This document shows, one piece after another, positions 10,554 to 20,264 of a stretch of DNA of 64,000 nucleotides. The position numbers and the translations under genes are program-made. Under the pieces are notes generated by a model. That model did no database searches and was not told where the DNA came from. It worked only from the letters and a program-made list of their open reading frames with translations. Position 1 is the stretch's first letter. Each line of letters starts with the position of its first letter. The stretch is taken from positions 28,609,558 to 28,673,557 of the forward strand of contig CM064485.1 of NCBI GenBank assembly GCA_032716605.1, read 5' to 3'. The stretch comes from Paralithodes platypus (lineage: Eukaryota; Arthropoda; Malacostraca; Decapoda; Lithodidae).

Positions 10554-11228
10554 TTGCTGTCAAATTTTATTACACAGCGACAACTTGCACAAGCCATGCG
10601 GGAAGTAGCAGATTCTATCCCCGAACAAAATTCTAGGGCTGCACTTCATTTTATCAGAAGAGCTTCGCTTGTTAATTCTCTGATGACCACTGGGGATGTC
10701 AGGATTGCTATTTTTGAGGCAGCTAGAGCTACACAGGATCTGCGCATCCACTTGTCTAATAATATGCCCAAAGATATTGCGACTCGAGTTCTCCTTTCTC
10801 CGCTGTTCATATGTAGATTGATTCCCCAAACTACCTGGAGTGAGGTTCATGTTCTGTTGCCAAGATCTGAGATGACTGCGTTTAGGCAGTCGCTTGCAAA
10901 CAAGCAGAAACATCCTAGACAGTTCCACTCTCGTTCTCAATCACAGCGTGGAAAATTCAGAGTCCAATTTCCCTCTCGTAAGTTTACTCCACAAACATTT
11001 CAGGCGCATAGGGGTAACTCGTCAAACAGGGGACACTATCAGTCCAGAGGTCGGGGTGCAGCAAGGACTCAACCATCATCCTACACACGACCACCTCATA
11101 AGCAACAGAACTATGGGTCACAACATAGACCCCAACAGACAAAACAACATGCCCCCAAACACCAGAGACCACATGGTCATCAACAACCCTCTCACACTCA
11201 CCAACCTGCCCAAAGTACAAAAAACTAA
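10554..11228 (+). pseudogene. DIRS B gag C-terminal basic region
   Basis: The open frame begins with a helical part (QRQLAQAMREVADSIPEQNS, then RRASLVNSLM and IFEAARATQDLRIHL) and ends in a long basic, Gln/His/Arg/Gly-rich tail (GNSSNRGHYQSRGRGAARTQ) with no CCHC knuckle. Such tails bind nucleic acid in several DIRS gag proteins; this is inference. It ends at TAA 11226-11228 and overlaps the start of the RT frame, which appears to begin near 11230 in another frame. Confidence 0.55.
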
Positions 11229-11229
11229 A

Positions 11230-12673
11230 TTTTCTAGAGGCCATCAACGGGGAACTAGTCCTTCATCCGACAGGTCAGTTCAGGGAAAATTTTCGTCATT
11301 GGGCAAAGAGGGTAGTAAAAAAGGGCCTTACATGGCGCTGGTTGGTAAGACCCCGCCTCAGAGCTCAGTCAAACAATGTACAACTATCTCTAGAGTTAGA
11401 AACGGTAATAAACCAAATGTTGTCAGACAATGTTGTGACTTATGTACCAGAAGGCATGCCAGTTTTTCTATCCAGCATGTTTCTCGTTCCAAAGAGGGAC
11501 AGTCTACAACTAAGGCCTGTGATAGACATGTCCCTCCTCAACAAATCAATTCACAATATAAAGTTCAGGATGTTGACTATTTCTCAAGTAAGGCTAGTTC
11601 TACAACCAAAGGTCTGGATAATTACTCTAGATCTAAAAGACGCCTACTGGCACATCCCCATAGCAAAGAGGTACCAAAAGTTCCTAGCGGTCCCATTCAG
11701 AAACAAAGCGGTAATGTTCACCAGAATGCCTTTCAGCTTGAACATAGCTCCCAGGATTTTCACCAAGATAGTGAAACAAGCTCTACTAGAAGACGGAGTG
11801 AAAATACTGTTTTACCTAGACGATTGGATGATTCTCGGGTCTTCTCCACTCCATTGCCAAGAACAAACCTTGAGAGTCATACAACATGTGACAAAGTTGG
11901 GTTTCAGAGTAAATTTAAAGAAATCAAATCTCACTCCTACACAATCAGCAGAATGGGTAGGGTTAATGTGGGATACACAACTTCAGACTATAAAACAAAG
12001 TCCAACCAATGCCAAACATCTTCAAGTAAAACTGTTCAGAGTATTGCATGCCAAGACTATAACCAGGAAACTTTGGGAACCTCTGATAGGCTCTTTAAAT
12101 TGGGTTCAAATTACAGTGCCCCTAGGCCGCCTCAGGTTGAAGAGACTAATCTTGCTAGGCAACAAAGCTTTCCCTCTAACACCTCACAATTGTCCTCTCT
12201 TCATCCCAAAGAGAATTCTACATCTCCTGTCGTTTTGGGTAAAATCTCAGGTACGGGAATCAGTGACACATTGGTCAGATCCACCTCCCACCCTATGGGT
12301 GGACACAGACGCCTCGAGTCTGATAGGATGGGGCTATCAGTCGACGGAGGGTCATCAGAATCACGGAAAATGGACGACATTAAGTCAGTTTCACATCAAT
12401 GCCCAAGAGTTAACAGTTCCTCTGTTTTTTCTCAGAGATCATGCGATGTCATTGACCTCCAGGTCAATTGCATTCCGGATGGACAACATGGCCGCTGTAA
12501 TTTGTTTGAAGAAACAGGGCTCCACCCGGTCCAGGGTTCTCCAAGATCTCTCGGAAAAAATATTTTTTCTAGCCCAAAACCATTCCATAATAATTCATGC
12601 GACATATCTACCAGGCGTCTCCAATCTGTGGGCGGATGCTCTGTCCAGGGGAAAGAGTACCTCAGTGGAATGA
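11230..12673 (+). pseudogene. DIRS B reverse transcriptase and RNase H
   Basis: This is the best preserved pol in the three DIRS elements. RT motifs: VFLSSMFLVPKRDS, LRPVIDMSLLN, LDLKDAYWHIP (catalytic Asp), MPFSLNIAPRIFTK, ILFYLDDWMI (catalytic YLDD), and SLNWVQITVPLGRLRL. RNase H motifs follow: LWVDTDASS, AQELTVPLFFL (Glu), FRMDNMAAV (Asp) and NLWADALSRG (Asp). The frame ends at a TGA (12671-12673) at a position where DIRS A has Trp in VEWAM, so it is a nonsense change of TGG to TGA. Homology resumes beyond it through IDLFASR and GGPDAFTVDWNRW to a poly-C tract at 12858. Confidence 0.88.
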
Positions 12674-12857
12674 GCTCTCAAACAAAATGCATTCAACCAC
12701 TTAGTTCTGCCATTTTCACCTCAAATCGATCTGTTCGCGTCTCGTCAATCAACGAAGCTCCAGTCTTACATATCTCGGAATCACATAACACGAGAAGGGG
12801 GCCCGGATGCCTTCACAGTGGATTGGAACAGGTGGACATCGATTTATCTCTTTCTCC

Positions 12858-12875
12858 CCCCCCCCCCCCCCCCCA
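12858..12875 (+). repeat. Poly-C tract inside DIRS B pol
   Basis: A run of about 18 C, encoding poly-Pro in the pol frame, lies right after the WNRWTSIYLF sequence. DIRS A has no such run at the homologous site (about 5606). The open frame on the other side of the run is displaced, so the tract probably expanded by slippage. Confidence 0.8.
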
Positions 12876-12889
12876 CCCAATGATTCTGA

Positions 12890-14131
12890 TGTGCAGAATT
12901 ATTCATCACCTCAGGTTGTTCCAGGGGTCAAGTGGTCCTGGTTGCTCCAATGTGGCCTACTCAGGTTTGGTACACTCAACTTACTCAGTGGTGCAACAAA
13001 CCTCTGCAACTTCCCCTGACCTATTTCCACTTGGAAGAAATTGGAAACCTGCAAACCTCGCTCAATTTTGCTATGTGGACATTTCTCAAATCCAAGTGGC
13101 TACCGTCCTACGACAAGGAAATCACGGATAAGCTCACAAATCAGTACACAGCATCCACTTTAACCCTCCAGCCCCGGCTATGTATTATATATATATTCCC
13201 TGAAACCCGGGTGTTTTGGCCGAAAAACGTCTAGGCTAGGCCACCGTATATTTGTTAATCTGACTGCTTCCCGCATTCCCGCGCATCCCCAAGCGTAGCT
13301 GTGTTATTTACCTGTAGAATGGCGTTAAGTAGAGCTCTCTAAGTCAACTGGTTGAGTTGTGATGATGATTTCATTGGAGATAACTTTATGGCAAAAACAG
13401 CCACTTTACACTACTTTTCGATACTTAACAACAACATACAGGCACACACGAACAAGCGACGCTCTCCTTCTTGTGGCCGGAGATGCGGGGCGTCGGTCCA
13501 GCCGGCTGTTGTTTACATGCGTCGGACCGACGCCTCGCACACGAAGCTCACAGGCTTTCAACCACTGGGTGTTCAAGAGCCCTTCCGGGTACCTGTTTTA
13601 TGCTTTTTTATGGGCGTTCAAGAGCCCTTCCGTGTTGTAGGGGTTAAGACAGTATAGTTCACACTGGAAACAATTTACAACTTGGATTGTAGAGTCAGGC
13701 CAGCAGACTCCATCTGTAGCTTTGTTGTTGAAGCACCTAAATTACTTATTTGACTTTAAAAAACTAGCAGTTAACACACTTAGAAACCACTTATCAGCAA
13801 TAAAGGAACCCTTCCTTACGCTTACTGGTTTAGCTTTACCCAAGAAAGATGAACAGGGTTTTATGAAGGCTTGTTTTAAACTCAGAGCCCCAAATCGTCA
13901 ATTACTTCCTCAATGGTCAATTTCGAAAGTCCTAACTTTGTTACAGTCTAGGTCTTATTCTGTGAGACCAAATATAGACAAGAAACTTAAGAAGTGTGTT
14001 TTTCTGATGGCCCTGACTGCTGGCCATAGGGTTTCAGAATTGGCAGCCATGGCAAGGTCTCTTTATTTTAATTTTAATTTTGTGGTATACTATTGCCAGT
14101 ATTCACACTTCAGTAGATATCTGTTTTTCTG
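12890..14131 (+). pseudogene. DIRS B tyrosine recombinase, split by MITE and C-terminally truncated
   Basis: The spacer motif VLVAPMWPTQVWYTQL (from 12932) and the N-terminal helical domain (FLKSKWLPSYDKEI) lead to the MITE insertion at 13160. After the MITE, homology resumes at about 13665 (HWKQFTTWIVESG, NTLRNHLSAIKEPF) and reaches the first catalytic Arg in LTAGHRVSELAAMA (about 14005-14050). There similarity to DIRS A stops; the HxxR box and catalytic Tyr are absent. The sequence 14060-14290 is AT-rich and shows no gene. The deletion and the insertion each abolish function. Confidence 0.8.
13160..13647. mobile_element. TTAA MITE (piggyBac-type) in DIRS B recombinase
   Basis: Bounded by TTAA at both ends, beginning TTAACCCTCCAGCCCC and ending GGGGTTAA, 488 bp. 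Much of it is repeated in inverted orientation at 50030-50537, and a related copy hosts the piggyBac transposon at 31562-36502. The start matches the terminus of that piggyBac (31949). TTAA insertion is the hallmark of piggyBac transposase, so this is a likely non-autonomous relative. It also contains two GGGCGTTCAAGAGCCCTTCC-like repeats near its right end, as does the autonomous element. No ORF of interest. Confidence 0.85.
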
Positions 14132-14304
14132 AGATAAGGCTTCTTTAATGGTACCCACCTTATATATCTTTTTCTTACTTTTTATACTTTTATAATTAAA
14201 CACATGTCACAGTTTACATATTCGTTTTTAGTCTTCCTATTAAATTTTTAAGTTTGATGAGCATATGAAGGTCCCTCCACCGGTCGTGATATTCTAGGCT
14301 CTTA

Positions 14305-14406
14305 CGTCATTGACGTAAGGAGCCACCAATAAATTACGGTTTTGACAACCCGTAAGGGAAGGAAGGAAAAACTAATATTTATTGGTGGCTCCTGAAGTCA
14401 ATGACG
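14305..14406. repeat. ICR-like palindrome of DIRS B
   Basis: Outer stem 14305-14334 with 14377-14406 (30 bp, two mismatches) encloses a short hairpin (TACGG at 14335-14339 with CCGTA at 14350-14354). Bases 14335-14404 are an exact inverse of 14731-14800. The sequence is unrelated to the DIRS A ICR, but the architecture and the 326-bp distance to the inverted partner are the same. Confidence 0.8.
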
Positions 14407-14800
14407 ACAATTGCACTCCCACCATCCCCTTCCCATACACATGCTCAACTTGATATATACATTAGAGATCGCATCTCGGGAGATGGCGAGAGGAGGCATG
14501 TGATGGGAAACAAGAGGAAGAATGGAATGCGCATAGGCGCTAGCTATTCAAACTGTGTTAATTCTTTTCTTTTTTATTTTCTACTTTTCAGTGGCTCTGT
14601 CCCAATGACGTACCTTAGGAATGATTAAGGGGTACCCCCTAAGATGATCTTGGTTCTCGACCGTCGCTATCGAGGTTAACCCGGTCTCTGAGGAGACCGG
14701 AACGAGGCCATATTATCATAGGCTCTTACATCATTGACTTCAGGAGCCACCAATAAATATTAGTTTTTCCTTCCTTCCCTTACGGGTTGTCAAAACCGTA
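14407..14800. repeat. Right terminal repeat of DIRS B
   Basis: Non-coding block ending in 14731-14800, the perfect inverse of 14335-14404. It contains a GGGGTACCCC motif (14631-14640) like those in the DIRS A leader. No gene is seen here. Confidence 0.7.
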
Positions 14801-15300
14801 TTTTTTCATTTGGCGCCAATGGCGTCATGAACAGCGCACCTCATTTATGCCAAGTTAGGCCATTTTAGATTACTCTAGGTTGTGTTAGGGTTGGTTTGGA
14901 TGGGTTACATCTGTTTAGTGTTGAATATATAATATGTTTGTGCATGTCTTGGCATCTGGATGATGATGATGGTTTGAATGATGATGATGATGGCTTAGAT
15001 GATGAGGTCTAGGCCCTCTAGGGACTCACCCTCACTCTCCCAGGTTCAGTTGAGGTGCCAGATACCTCTGTTGACTGTAATTTGTCTATATTTGTGCACA
15101 ATAACGCGTTTGTATTGGTTACTATCGTTCATACTACGATACCACATATACGGTACGTCGTGAGTGCGGGGGGGCGTAATGGGGGGGGGGACCTTGTATT
15201 TAGGGTATTTTTTATTTTAAGAGTCTAAAACTTTGCCACATCACTCCTACAGTGTTCCCATCACTGCTGCAATACTTACTTACTTTGGTATACTTTGGGT
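14801..15300. other. Non-coding spacer with GAT repeats
   Basis: Contains short GATGATGATG runs (about 14960-15005) and a poly-G tract near 15181-15190. No gene is seen. Confidence 0.6.
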
Positions 15301-16380
15301 GATTCCGTCCTCTGTAGACGCTGCTAAGGTGGGCCTCTGCAGCGGCCAGGCAGCTCTGCTTCTCGGGTGTTTCGCTGGCTTGTCAGTGAGTTGGTTGCAG
15401 TGCTGGGGTATCCTGGTATTGGGGGCTCGTCTAGTATTGTGGCCAGCCAACGGTCCAGCTGGCGTTTGAAGGAGTCCGTCGTGACCCCAGTCAGCTCTCG
15501 GACTGCCTTTGGCACCGCATTGAATAGACGAGCCCCGTTTTTTGTGAAGCTGTTGTGAACGACTGTTGCCATTCGCTGAGTAGTGGCCTCTGTCCTCTTT
15601 ATGTAGCACAGTCGTCCTTTCCTGATGTGGTTGTTTACAGCCAGTCCCACGTCAGGTACAAGTCCTTCAAGGGTCTTCCACACGTAGATTACCAGATAGC
15701 GCTCGCGTCTTCTCTGGAGGGAGTATAGACGTAACTCCTCCAGGCGCTCCCAGTAGTTTAGGTGTTGGAGACCCCGGATTCTGCTGGTGAAGCTCCTCCG
15801 GAGGGATTCCAGCTTGCAGGTATCCCCCGTCTTGAATGGTGACCAGAGCTGGCAGCAGTATTCCAGCTTAGGGAGGACCAAGGCCTTCCAGAGTGTTAGC
15901 ATGCAGGTCCTTTCCCTTGTCTGGAAAGTCCTCAGTATCCACCCTGTTAATTTTCTGCCAGTTTCGGTGACGAGGTTGATATGATGGGAGAAGGTTCCGT
16001 CCGAGATCATTGTGGCTCCCAGGTCCCGCACCTGATCTTTAGGTGTTATGGTTTGCTGGTTGACCTGGTAGCTGGTGCTCTGTTTGATGTCTTGGTGAGG
16101 GCCATACCTCATGAGCTCGAATTTCTCTCCATTCATCATCATGTTGTTGGAGTCGGCCCAGTCGAGTACGCGGTTGAGGTCTTCTTGGAATAAAGCCACG
16201 TCCGCTACTGCTTCAATCTTCATCTTCAGTCTCGTATCGTCAGCGAACGAAGTTGCCTGGGCGTGTTGTAGTTCGTCGTCGATGTCTGCGATCATGATGA
16301 GGAACAGAAGTGGACCCAGTACTGACCCCTGGGGTACACCGCTGGACATCTTAATTTCAGATTTTCTAATCCACACCAGT
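15300..16380 (-). pseudogene. LINE reverse transcriptase fragment (5'-truncated)
   Basis: The minus-strand frame opens at 16376 in the RT palm: SGVPQGSVLGPLLFLIMIAD (motif B), then SFADDTRLKM (motif C, FADD), DWADSNNMMMNGEKFELMRY and DLGATMISDGTFSHHI (thumb). The C-terminal half has YWERLEELRLYSLQRRRERY and NSFTKNGARLFNAVPKAVRE, typical of non-LTR elements with an APE endonuclease (Jockey/CR1-like). The endonuclease and RT motif A are missing, so it is a truncated insertion. A 3' scrap of the same family lies at 50885-51375. Clade assignment is uncertain. Confidence 0.8.
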
Positions 16381-16588
16381 TTGGGCCATGGCGGACGCTC
16401 CTCTTAACTCGTAAAGTGCTAAGCCCCTGTAGTATACACCATTCCCCCATGCGAAGGTGTTCTGATTCATTCCTCACTAAAATCCTTAATTTACCATATA
16501 TATAATTAATACTTATCCATATGCGCCTATTTTACTATTAATTTGAACATATGAACATAGAAAAGCAATAAAACAAGTGGTAACAGCA

Positions 16589-18065
16589 ATTTTTTTTTTT
16601 TTTTTTTTTTTTTCTATGTGATTGAGGGAGGCAAAAGGCATAACTGCCTATAGCGAGTGCCTCCCCCATAGTTGAAAGAGTGACAGGGCCAAAATCAAGG
16701 GACGTTCGAGCCAAAATGCCTGGACACACGGAGTTTGAAGCAATTTAAGTCATAGGAAGAGGGAAAGACTGATTCTGGGAGAGAGTTCCAGAGCTCAGCT
16801 GTTGAGTAGAAGAAAGTTTGAGAGTAACGTTTCACTCTTGGGTTGGAGAGTTGCACAGAGTAGGGGTGGGATTGAGTTGCAAGACGGGTACCACGTGCCC
16901 TACGTAAAGGAGGTGGTATGCACTGGGATAGCTCTGAGGAACACTGATTATTATAGTAGCGATAGAATAGCGAGAGATGCAACATTGCAGCGGAGAGAGA
17001 GAGATTGCAGAGAGTTGGTGAGTGGACGGGAGTTAATGATACGAAAGGCCTTCCTTTCAACTTTGTCTAGGAGAGCGGTGTGAGAGGAACCTCCCCACAC
17101 ATGTGAACAATACTCAATACAAGGGCGCACTATGCCCCTGTACAGAGCAAGAAGCTGTGCAGGGGAAAAGAACCCCCTAAGGCGGTTGAGCACACCCAGC
17201 TTCTGGGAGGCTGCCTTAGCAAGACTGGTAATATGGTCCTTCCAAATGAGAGCAGAAGAAAAAGAGACACCAAGAATATTGAGAGAAGATGAAGGGTTGA
17301 TTTTTGTATTGTTGAAGAATAAGGGATAGTCCGCTGGGAGATCCTGACGGGTAGATAGATGGAGAAATTGGGTTTTGGAAGCATTAAAGTTAACAAGGTT
17401 TTCTCTGCCCCAATTGGAAATAGTATTTAGATCAGAATTTAAGAGTTCTATGGCTTCATTACGTTTGTCGTTGAGGGATTGCTGGCTGGGGCGTTCTGAA
17501 AAACTAATGGAGTAGTGTAAGGTTGAGTCGTCTGCGTATGAATGGATGGGAATTAAGGTACAGTTAAGGAGATCATTTATAAAAATTAGAAAGAGAATAG
17601 GAGATAGGACAGAGCCCTGAGGAACACCGGAGTTTATAGGGTGAGGAAGTGAACAATGGCCGTCCACAACCGCGGCTATGGAACGGCCGGAAAGGAAATT
17701 AGAGACAAAGGCACAGATGGAGGGATAGAAACCGAAGGAGGGTAGTTTAGAAATTAAAGATTTATGCCAGACTCTATCGAAGGCTTTCGATATGTCTAGT
17801 GCAATAGAAAAAGTCTCACCGAAGTCCCGAAAGGAGGATGACCAAGAGTTAGTAAGATATGAAAGATCACCAGTAGAGCAACCCTTAAGGAAGCCATACT
17901 GGCGAACTGAGAGCAGGTTATGAGAAGAGAAATGCTTAAGAAATTTGGAAGCAAGAATAGTTTCAAAAACTTTAGAAAGACAAGAGATAAGAGCAATTGG
18001 ACGATAGTTGGAGGGTTCAGAGCGGTCACCCTTCTTTGGGACAGGTGGAATGTGGCTGGTGAATA
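16589..18065 (-). mobile_element. 5'-truncated LINE with A-tail
   Basis: A T-run at 16589-16612 marks the 3' A-tail of a minus-strand LINE. The protein is read from 18065 down to about 16710: fingers region with NYRPIALIS, motif A (DISKAF), motif B SGVPQGSVLSPILFLIFIND, motif C HSYADDSTLHYS, thumb (NILGVSFSSALIWKDHI), and a C-terminal segment ending SSYDLNCFKLRVSRHF. A single extra base near 17786 breaks the frame inside motif A (before DRVW). A 3' fragment of the same family lies on the + strand at 19200-19572. The 3' tail is A-rich, unlike the (AAC)n and (ATT)n tails of other LINEs here. Confidence 0.82.
16951..17667 (-). pseudogene. LINE RT palm/thumb, longest intact segment
   Basis: The 238-codon frame holds RT motif B (SGVPQGSVLSP), motif C (YADD), and the thumb region through LYRGIVRPCIEYCSHVWGGS and ERKAFRIINSRPLTNSLQSL. 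It is part of the element at 16589-18065. The upstream motif A lies in another frame because of the frameshift near 17786, and the C-terminal part is in a third frame (17060-16695). Confidence 0.8.
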
Positions 18066-18504
18066 TTGTATATTTTAGCCCCGCGCTCGTAATCTGGCCC
18101 AGACCGGCGAGACAGGCAAACCCTCCCTCTCAGGTGTCTCGCTTGGCACTGAGTGACTAGGTGGTGGACTCAGACTGGCTTGGAGGGTCGGAGTTACATC
18201 CTCCACCCTCTCTCCCACTTGTCCTCCCACGAAAATACTCGATAAATATCGGGAATAATAGAGAAAATACCTGATAATTGAGGAGGAGTGAAAAGGGCGG
18301 GGGGGGGGTCGGAAGGAGGAGGACACATGTGTAGGAGTGGTAGCAAGTAGTGGAGGGAAATTATCTCACCTAAACACAAATTGCTTTTATTTTTAGTGCC
18401 ACTGTGGTGTTTTAAATGTTTTTTTTTAGGCCTAGGATCTTAAGAGTCTTCCCGCAGCCACCCAGTAGGACCTCTTAAGAGTCTTCCCGCAGCTGCCGGG
18501 TTAA

Positions 18505-19181
18505 TAGCTATAGTAAAAAAGTTAATTAATATTACGAAAAGTATTCAACAGCAACAACAACAAAAGCGCGGGAATAGGCATACTCAGTCTCCCCCGATCG
18601 ATCCGTATATACAAACATTCTCATATCGGACATATTATACTCAATTCATCGCTCTCATGCCGAAGATTAAGGCAAAGTTGGACAAAGTGAAAGCCAATAG
18701 TGTCAAGAAGAAATGCAAAAGAGTGGTTCTGAGCTTGGAACAAGAAACGCAAATATCCAAACGAATGGAGAGAGGTGGGACAAACTAAAAAGAACAAAAA
18801 CAGTTTCATATTAGCGTTTCGTTTTGCTACTGTCAAAACTTTGAATGCGCCGCGAAACTCTCCCTCCCGATAAGGCCTAGCCTTCGCATACGATGATACG
18901 CAATATGCCGCCGACAACAACAACAACAGCTGGACGCCTTTTCCAACTTCTACTGTACTGTACAGTACTTATAAATTGGCGAGTTGAAAACATTACTATT
19001 AAAATGGTATAGTATTGTGTGTTTGTTTATTATATTAAGGCTGATAATACAGATAGCCATTAGGGGGTATTTTCTTGGGGTTTATGGGCATTTATAGGAG
19101 TAATGTTCATTCAACCGGACTTTTCAATTCACCGGAGGTTTCAAATCCCCCTGAGTGCCGGAAAATCGAGGTGTTACTGTA
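18505..19181 (+). mobile_element. pogo/Tigger-type DNA transposon remnant
   Basis: The right terminus, read inward, is CAGTAACACCTCGATTTTCC, ending at about 19179 and followed by TA, as expected for pogo-like elements with TA target sites. Inside is the N-terminal part of a CENP-B-like transposase (18657-18788). No matching left TIR was seen, so the left end is lost or overwritten by the MITE at 18504. Confidence 0.65.
18657..18788 (+). pseudogene. pogo transposase N-terminus (CENP-B/Psq-type HTH), truncated
   Basis: A short frame of 43 codons from the ATG at 18657 begins MPKIKAKLDK and contains KRVVLSLEQETQISKRMERG. This is the start of the helix-turn-helix of Tigger/pogo transposases and CENP-B-like proteins, where a conserved K-R-x-x-L-S-L-E-x-K pattern is usual. 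The frame ends at TAA 18786-18788, while family transposases are about 500 residues; no DDE domain follows. Identification rests on one motif, so it is moderately sure. The DNA-binding role is family knowledge. Confidence 0.6.
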
Positions 19182-19199
19182 TTCGTATTTGAATACTGA

Positions 19200-19572
19200 G
19201 CTTGTGTATTCACTCCATCCCTGACAACAATCTGTGTTCTTCAGAGCTCTCACAGTGTATACCCCCTCCCTTGCGGCGAGTGCGAGGCACCCGCCTTACA
19301 ACACAGTCCCACTCCTATTCGGTCCAGCTATCCAACTCAAGAATTGGCAAATTTTCTCAGTCTTTCTTCTACTCAACAAGTGAACAATGGAACTCTCTCC
19401 CTCAATCAGTCTTTCCTTCATCCTATGACTTAGACTGCTTTAAACTTTGTGTGTCCAGGTATTTTGACTCCAACGTCCCTTGAATTTGGGTCTGTCACTC
19501 TTTTAACTTTGGGGGAGACATTCGTTACAAGCAACCTGCCTTTGGTCTCTTCCATGCACATAGAAAAAAAAA
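19200..19572 (+). mobile_element. LINE 3'-end fragment
   Basis: Encodes the same C-terminal tail as the LINE at 16589-18065 (CSSELSQCIPPPLRRVRGTR, then SSYDLDCFKLCVSRYFDSNV) with a stop at 19481-19483 and a short A-run at 19563-19572. Only the last ~95 codons and the 3' UTR are present: a typical 5'-truncated insertion. Confidence 0.8.
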
Positions 19573-20130
19573 GTTATAAATCAACTACCTAGGTATGAAT
19601 TATTCTTCACAACACGCATATATCTATGATCTGCATATATTTTTAAATTATTATAATACACTTGTTATGTTAGTTAGGCTAGTGGCCCCACTTTGGACAC
19701 TAAGTTCTATTCTATGGCCCCACTTAGGACACTAAGTTCTATTCTATTCTATTTACTCAGGCCCATTCCCCATTTTTCTTTTGTTTTTTGTTTTTCTGGG
19801 GGTGGCCGACTCAAGACAGAGCCCGAACAGGAACAACACAACACAATAGAAAAACAATGAACACACAAAAACGAAACACAAATTCACACACATCTAGGTC
19901 ACCCAGGAAAAGACCAGGAGACCAGGAATCACCAAGGTCACTCCAGCACTCCCCCGGCCCCCGACTACCTGAAGAAGTTCTGGTTTCAGCAGGCAGACAT
20001 GCAGTAAGCCAAAACCACAAGCCCGCCCACCACACTTCCAGGCGCACCCTCCATATTTACCGGCTCCCCGGGCCAGGGGCTTGACGGACTATTATCTAGT
20101 CCAACTGGCGCCCGACCCCTTCCCCCATAT
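19573..20130. other. Non-coding spacer
   Basis: Contains a short duplication (GGACACTAAGTTCTATTCTA twice near 19690-19750). The rest shows no gene or recognised repeat. Confidence 0.5.
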
Positions 20131-20264
20131 GACCACGTTTTCACTCATCTATTCACAAGCATTCTCCATTCATTCCTGTTTATTACCACTTCCCTTGCCT
20201 GATCTATAGTAATCTTTCTATCTTTCAAAGCTTGTCAAAGCTTGTCCTACACAGTCTCTCCATC

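Larger units (their letters stand above)
10894..13131 (+). other. 745-codon open frame overlapping DIRS B gag and pol
   Basis: A second frame is open for 2.2 kb, in the -1 frame relative to RT/RNase H. Its product is Ser/Thr/Gln/Asn/Arg-rich with no recognised domain. DIRS A has an open stretch in the same relative frame over its RT (4576-5187). DIRS-1 of Dictyostelium is known to have extensively overlapping reading frames, but there the overlapping product is the recombinase, which this is not. It may be a by-product of codon bias in the pol gene. I list it as an open frame, not as a proven gene. Confidence 0.3.
8402..14800 (+). mobile_element. DIRS-type retrotransposon B (AT-rich, recombinase truncated)
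   Basis: Order is gag-like fragments, RT, RNase H, tyrosine recombinase N-terminal half, then an ICR-like palindrome and right terminal repeat. Proteins align with those of DIRS A despite very different base composition. A 70-bp block (14335-14404) is repeated perfectly inverted at 14731-14800. No left terminal repeat is visible, so the 5' end may be deleted. A TTAA MITE (13160-13647) sits inside the recombinase gene, and the C-terminal recombinase motifs are missing. Confidence 0.85.
16404..18504. mobile_element. TTAA MITE hosting a LINE insertion
   Basis: The left end is TTAA at 16404-16407 and the right end TTAA at 18501-18504. The left 185 bp and the right 440 bp match parts of the foldback structure at 47066-49262 (for example CTTATCCATATGCGCCTATT and the block with two TTAAGAGTCTTCCCGCAG repeats at the right end). 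Between them sits a LINE (16589-18065). Boundaries are inferred from TTAA and from the second copy. Confidence 0.55.
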
